From NCBI GenBank assembly GCA_945907335.1, contig CAMDSU010000113.1:1-6162 (forward strand): DNA of 6,162 nucleotides, in the 5' to 3' direction. The DNA comes from Bordetella parapertussis. Lineage in GTDB: Bacteria; Pseudomonadota; Gammaproteobacteria; Burkholderiales; Burkholderiaceae_C. This document shows positions 5,801-6,162 of this stretch, piece after piece. Position numbers and translations under genes: made by a program. Below the pieces are notes generated by a model that saw only the letters and a program-made list of their open reading frames with translations, was not told the origin of the DNA and did no database searches. Numbering within the stretch: position 1 is the first letter of the stretch; each line of letters opens with the position of its first letter.

Positions 5801-6162
5801 TCAAGCCTTGGCTAAAAACTTCTCCACCATGTTCACCCAGATGGTGCCGCCCAGCGGAATCAGGTCGTCGTTGAAGTCGTAGCTGGGGTTGTGCAAGGTG
5901 CACGGGCCGCCGCCGTGGCCCATTTCGCGGTGCTGCCCATCCCCATTGGCCAAGAAAAAATAGGTGCCGGGTTTTTTCAGCAGCATGTAAGAGAAGTCTT
6001 CCGAGCCCATGGTCGGCTCTTGCGCCAGCACGTTGTCCGCGCCGATGATGTCGGCCAACACGCTGCGTGTGAAATCGGCCTCTTTGGCGTGGTTGATGGT
6101 CGGCGGGTAATTGCGCACAAACTCGAATGTGCATGTGGCTTCGTGCGCGGCGCTGACATGCT
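5801..6162 (-). CDS. M20D-family amidohydrolase/aminoacylase, C-terminal part (cut by the right edge)
   Basis: About 120 C-terminal residues of a zinc or manganese amidohydrolase of the hippurate hydrolase/N-acyl-amino-acid hydrolase type; full-length members have about 390-400. The frame is open to the window edge, running upstream as HVSAAHEATCTFEF before VRNYPPTINHAKEADF. Downstream come the conserved MGSEDFSYML (its Glu codon at 5999-6001) and LHNPSYDFND (His codon at 5891-5893, the expected last metal ligand), then the closing strand and helix LGGTIWVNMVEKF. These parts complete the catalytic domain after the lid domain. Reading starts at 6118 or 6159 are internal codons, not gene starts. 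The gene converges on the phasin-TetR pair and has no evident link to it. Substrate cannot be assigned; cleavage of N-acyl or amide-linked amino acids is the family expectation. Confidence 0.92.
   Translation of the reverse strand, partial: HVSAAHEATCTFEFVRNYPPTINHAKEADFTRSVLADIIGADNVLAQEPTMGSEDFSYMLLKKPGTYFFLANGDGQHREMGHGGGPCTLHNPSYDFNDDLIPLGGTIWVNMVEKFLAKA

Noticed and set aside
5775..6159. Other minus-strand frames overlapping the amidohydrolase end
   Set aside because: Only one frame carries the MGSEDFSYML and LHNPSYDFND motifs and stays open to the window edge; the others are shadows.

Overview
The window looks like chromosomal DNA from a betaproteobacterium, most likely Burkholderiales and Comamonadaceae-like. 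This is an inference from protein style (an RfaH-type factor, a PhaI/PhaF-type phasin paired with a TetR regulator, an M20D amidohydrolase), tight gene packing and moderate-to-high GC. No rRNA or other taxonomic marker is present. I see no tRNA, CRISPR array, insertion sequence or phage gene.

Left two thirds (1-4569), all on the minus strand. Read in the direction of transcription, the order is an RfaH-family elongation factor, an undecaprenyl diphosphate synthase homologue (uppS), a 110-nt gap, a NYN-domain (PIN-like ribonuclease fold) protein, rfbB, rfbD and rfbA, the last cut by the left edge. rfbB, rfbD and rfbA supply three of the four dTDP-L-rhamnose enzymes; rfbC is not in the window. 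UppS makes the C55 lipid carrier on which surface polysaccharides are assembled. RfaH factors help polymerase through long polysaccharide operons. Together these look like the start of an O-antigen, capsule or exopolysaccharide locus. The NYN gene overlaps rfbB by ATGA and is the least expected member.

Right third (4570-6162). An 87-nt divergent region separates rfaH from a plus-strand pair: a small polyhydroxyalkanoate granule phasin and, 4 nt later, a TetR-type regulator starting at GTG. The divergent region holds a perfect GAGGT-aaa-ACCTC palindrome and an inverted 8-bp pair, TGAGGTAA/TTACCTCA, one copy near each start codon. These are possible operator sites. The pair converges on the 3' end of an M20D amidohydrolase (minus strand), cut by the right edge.

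The window holds mostly recognisable families. The points worth a second look are arrangement and regulation: a nuclease-fold gene translationally coupled to sugar-nucleotide synthesis, a uppS next to rfaH rather than in its usual frr-uppS-cdsA setting, an RfaH keeping the residue pair linked to autoinhibition without a visible ops site, and the symmetric motifs between rfaH and the phasin. No stretch over 300 bases lacks a gene.
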